Virus record (IMG/VR): IMGVR_UViG_3300032086_003837
Span: 1 to 58,232 of that record
DNA: 58,232 nucleotides
Source: a virus
Reading direction: 5' to 3' (one strand)
Below the pieces are notes generated by a model. The model saw only the letters and a program-made list of their open reading frames with translations. It made no database searches and was not told the origin of the DNA. Below are positions 57,891 through 58,232 of this stretch, piece by piece. Position numbers and translations under genes: made by a program. Positions within the stretch are counted from its first letter, which is position 1, and every line of letters starts with the position of its first letter.

Positions 57891-58158
57891 AATCCCATTC
57901 GTTATCATACCTTGTTGTTTCAAACAACGTTTCACCATAGTATTCTTTGGCGTATTTAGACCCATCAGTCCAATGGTTTGGATTTTCACCTTCTTTAACG
58001 TTAAGGTATTCCAACGGATCCTTACGATTTTTACGAGCCTCCAACATTACTTTTCTAGCTTTCCTAGACCCAAGCTTGATTTTTTCCATTTTCTTACGAC
58101 GCTCAGCTATCCGTTTGATTAGAGCTATACGTTCATCGTACGTAGTTGCAACAGTCAT
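57889..58158 (-). CDS. Small basic protein, unknown (89 aa)
   Basis: It starts ATG 58158 (MTVATTYDERIALIKRIAER), with GGAGTGG ahead. The N-terminal 50 residues are very basic (RRKKMEKIKLGSRKARKVML, EARKNRKD), and the end is acidic (YAKEYYGETLFETTRYDNEW). Basic helical proteins of this type in phages often bind DNA or RNA. A farther ATG (58167) is possible. It couples to the truncated ORF upstream (TAAGAATG). Confidence 0.58.
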   Translation of the reverse strand: MTVATTYDERIALIKRIAERRKKMEKIKLGSRKARKVMLEARKNRKDPLEYLNVKEGENPNHWTDGSKYAKEYYGETLFETTRYDNEWD

Positions 58159-58160
58159 TC

Positions 58161-58232
58161 TTACCACTCCTTCTTGTAACCCATTTCTTCATTATAAGCG
58201 TAGCCGGCTGCGTATTGTTCCAGCTCCATAGG
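58161..58232 (-). CDS. Partial ORF at window edge
   Basis: The frame runs in from the right edge and reads MELEQYAAGYAYNEEMGYKK then EW-stop (58161-58163). It may be a 22-residue mini-gene or the tail of a larger one. The next gene starts 2 bases later, so the two are likely coupled. Confidence 0.4.
   Translation of the reverse strand, partial: PMELEQYAAGYAYNEEMGYKKEW

Noticed and set aside
57789-57989. 66-codon frame overlapping the 89-residue gene and the leader
   Set aside because: No suitable RBS; it overlaps a better gene and runs into a region better explained as structured RNA.

Overview
This window looks like 58 kb of a marine T4-like phage (contractile-tailed Caudoviricetes), and not a bacterial chromosome. 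The reasons are T4-type tail genes in recognisable order (gp48, gp53, gp27, gp5 parts, gp25, gp6, gp7, gp8), a gp4 head-completion gene, gp32, the late co-activator gp33, many T4-type late promoters (TATAAATA) and densely packed genes with ATGA/TAATG overlaps. The 2OG-Fe(II) oxygenase, WYL_2 protein, tail-assembly chaperone and cupredoxin-like and glycine-rich fibre proteins are typical of marine myoviruses. No gene names the host. Shine-Dalgarno sequences and two sigma70-like promoters indicate a bacterial one.

Layout. (1) 1-33062, minus strand: virion proteins. From upstream to downstream these are a DUF4815 protein, an S74-chaperoned fibre, two glycine-rich gp38-like adhesins, several small fibre proteins, a tail-assembly chaperone, a metabolic pair (2OG oxygenase and an unknown), and three very large fibre/adhesin proteins of 1015, 3803 and 821 residues. 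An EF-hand membrane protein is cut by the left edge. (2) 33072-45789, minus: the baseplate and hub block, gp48 through gp8. T4 gp5 appears split over separate genes, with two peptidoglycan hydrolases, a tail lysozyme and an amidase. (3) 45838-50639, plus: gp4, an unknown virion-assembly protein, a gp19-fold tube protein, gp26 with a likely -1 frameshift extension, and a tape-measure-like protein. (4) 50636-58232, minus: replication and regulatory genes (gp32, gp33), then many small genes, a solitary adenine methyltransferase, tRNA-Trp(CCA) and a candidate structured RNA leader.

How it works together. gp33 (with sigma gp55 and clamp gp45, not in this window) would activate the TATAAATA promoters that head each late transcription unit. 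Two opposed late promoters sit between gp48 and gp4 and fire the baseplate/fibre block leftward and the head/tube/tape-measure block rightward. The early/middle region uses host-like promoters.

The signals most worth following up are: a 180-nt leader closed by a perfect 12-bp inverted repeat abutting a ribosome binding site (57692-57875); a TTTTTTT slip site fusing gp26 to a gp51-like ORF just before the tape measure; a copper-type cupredoxin motif in a fibre; a 3803-residue modular adhesin; a vestigial chaperone fragment; and several translationally coupled mini-genes.
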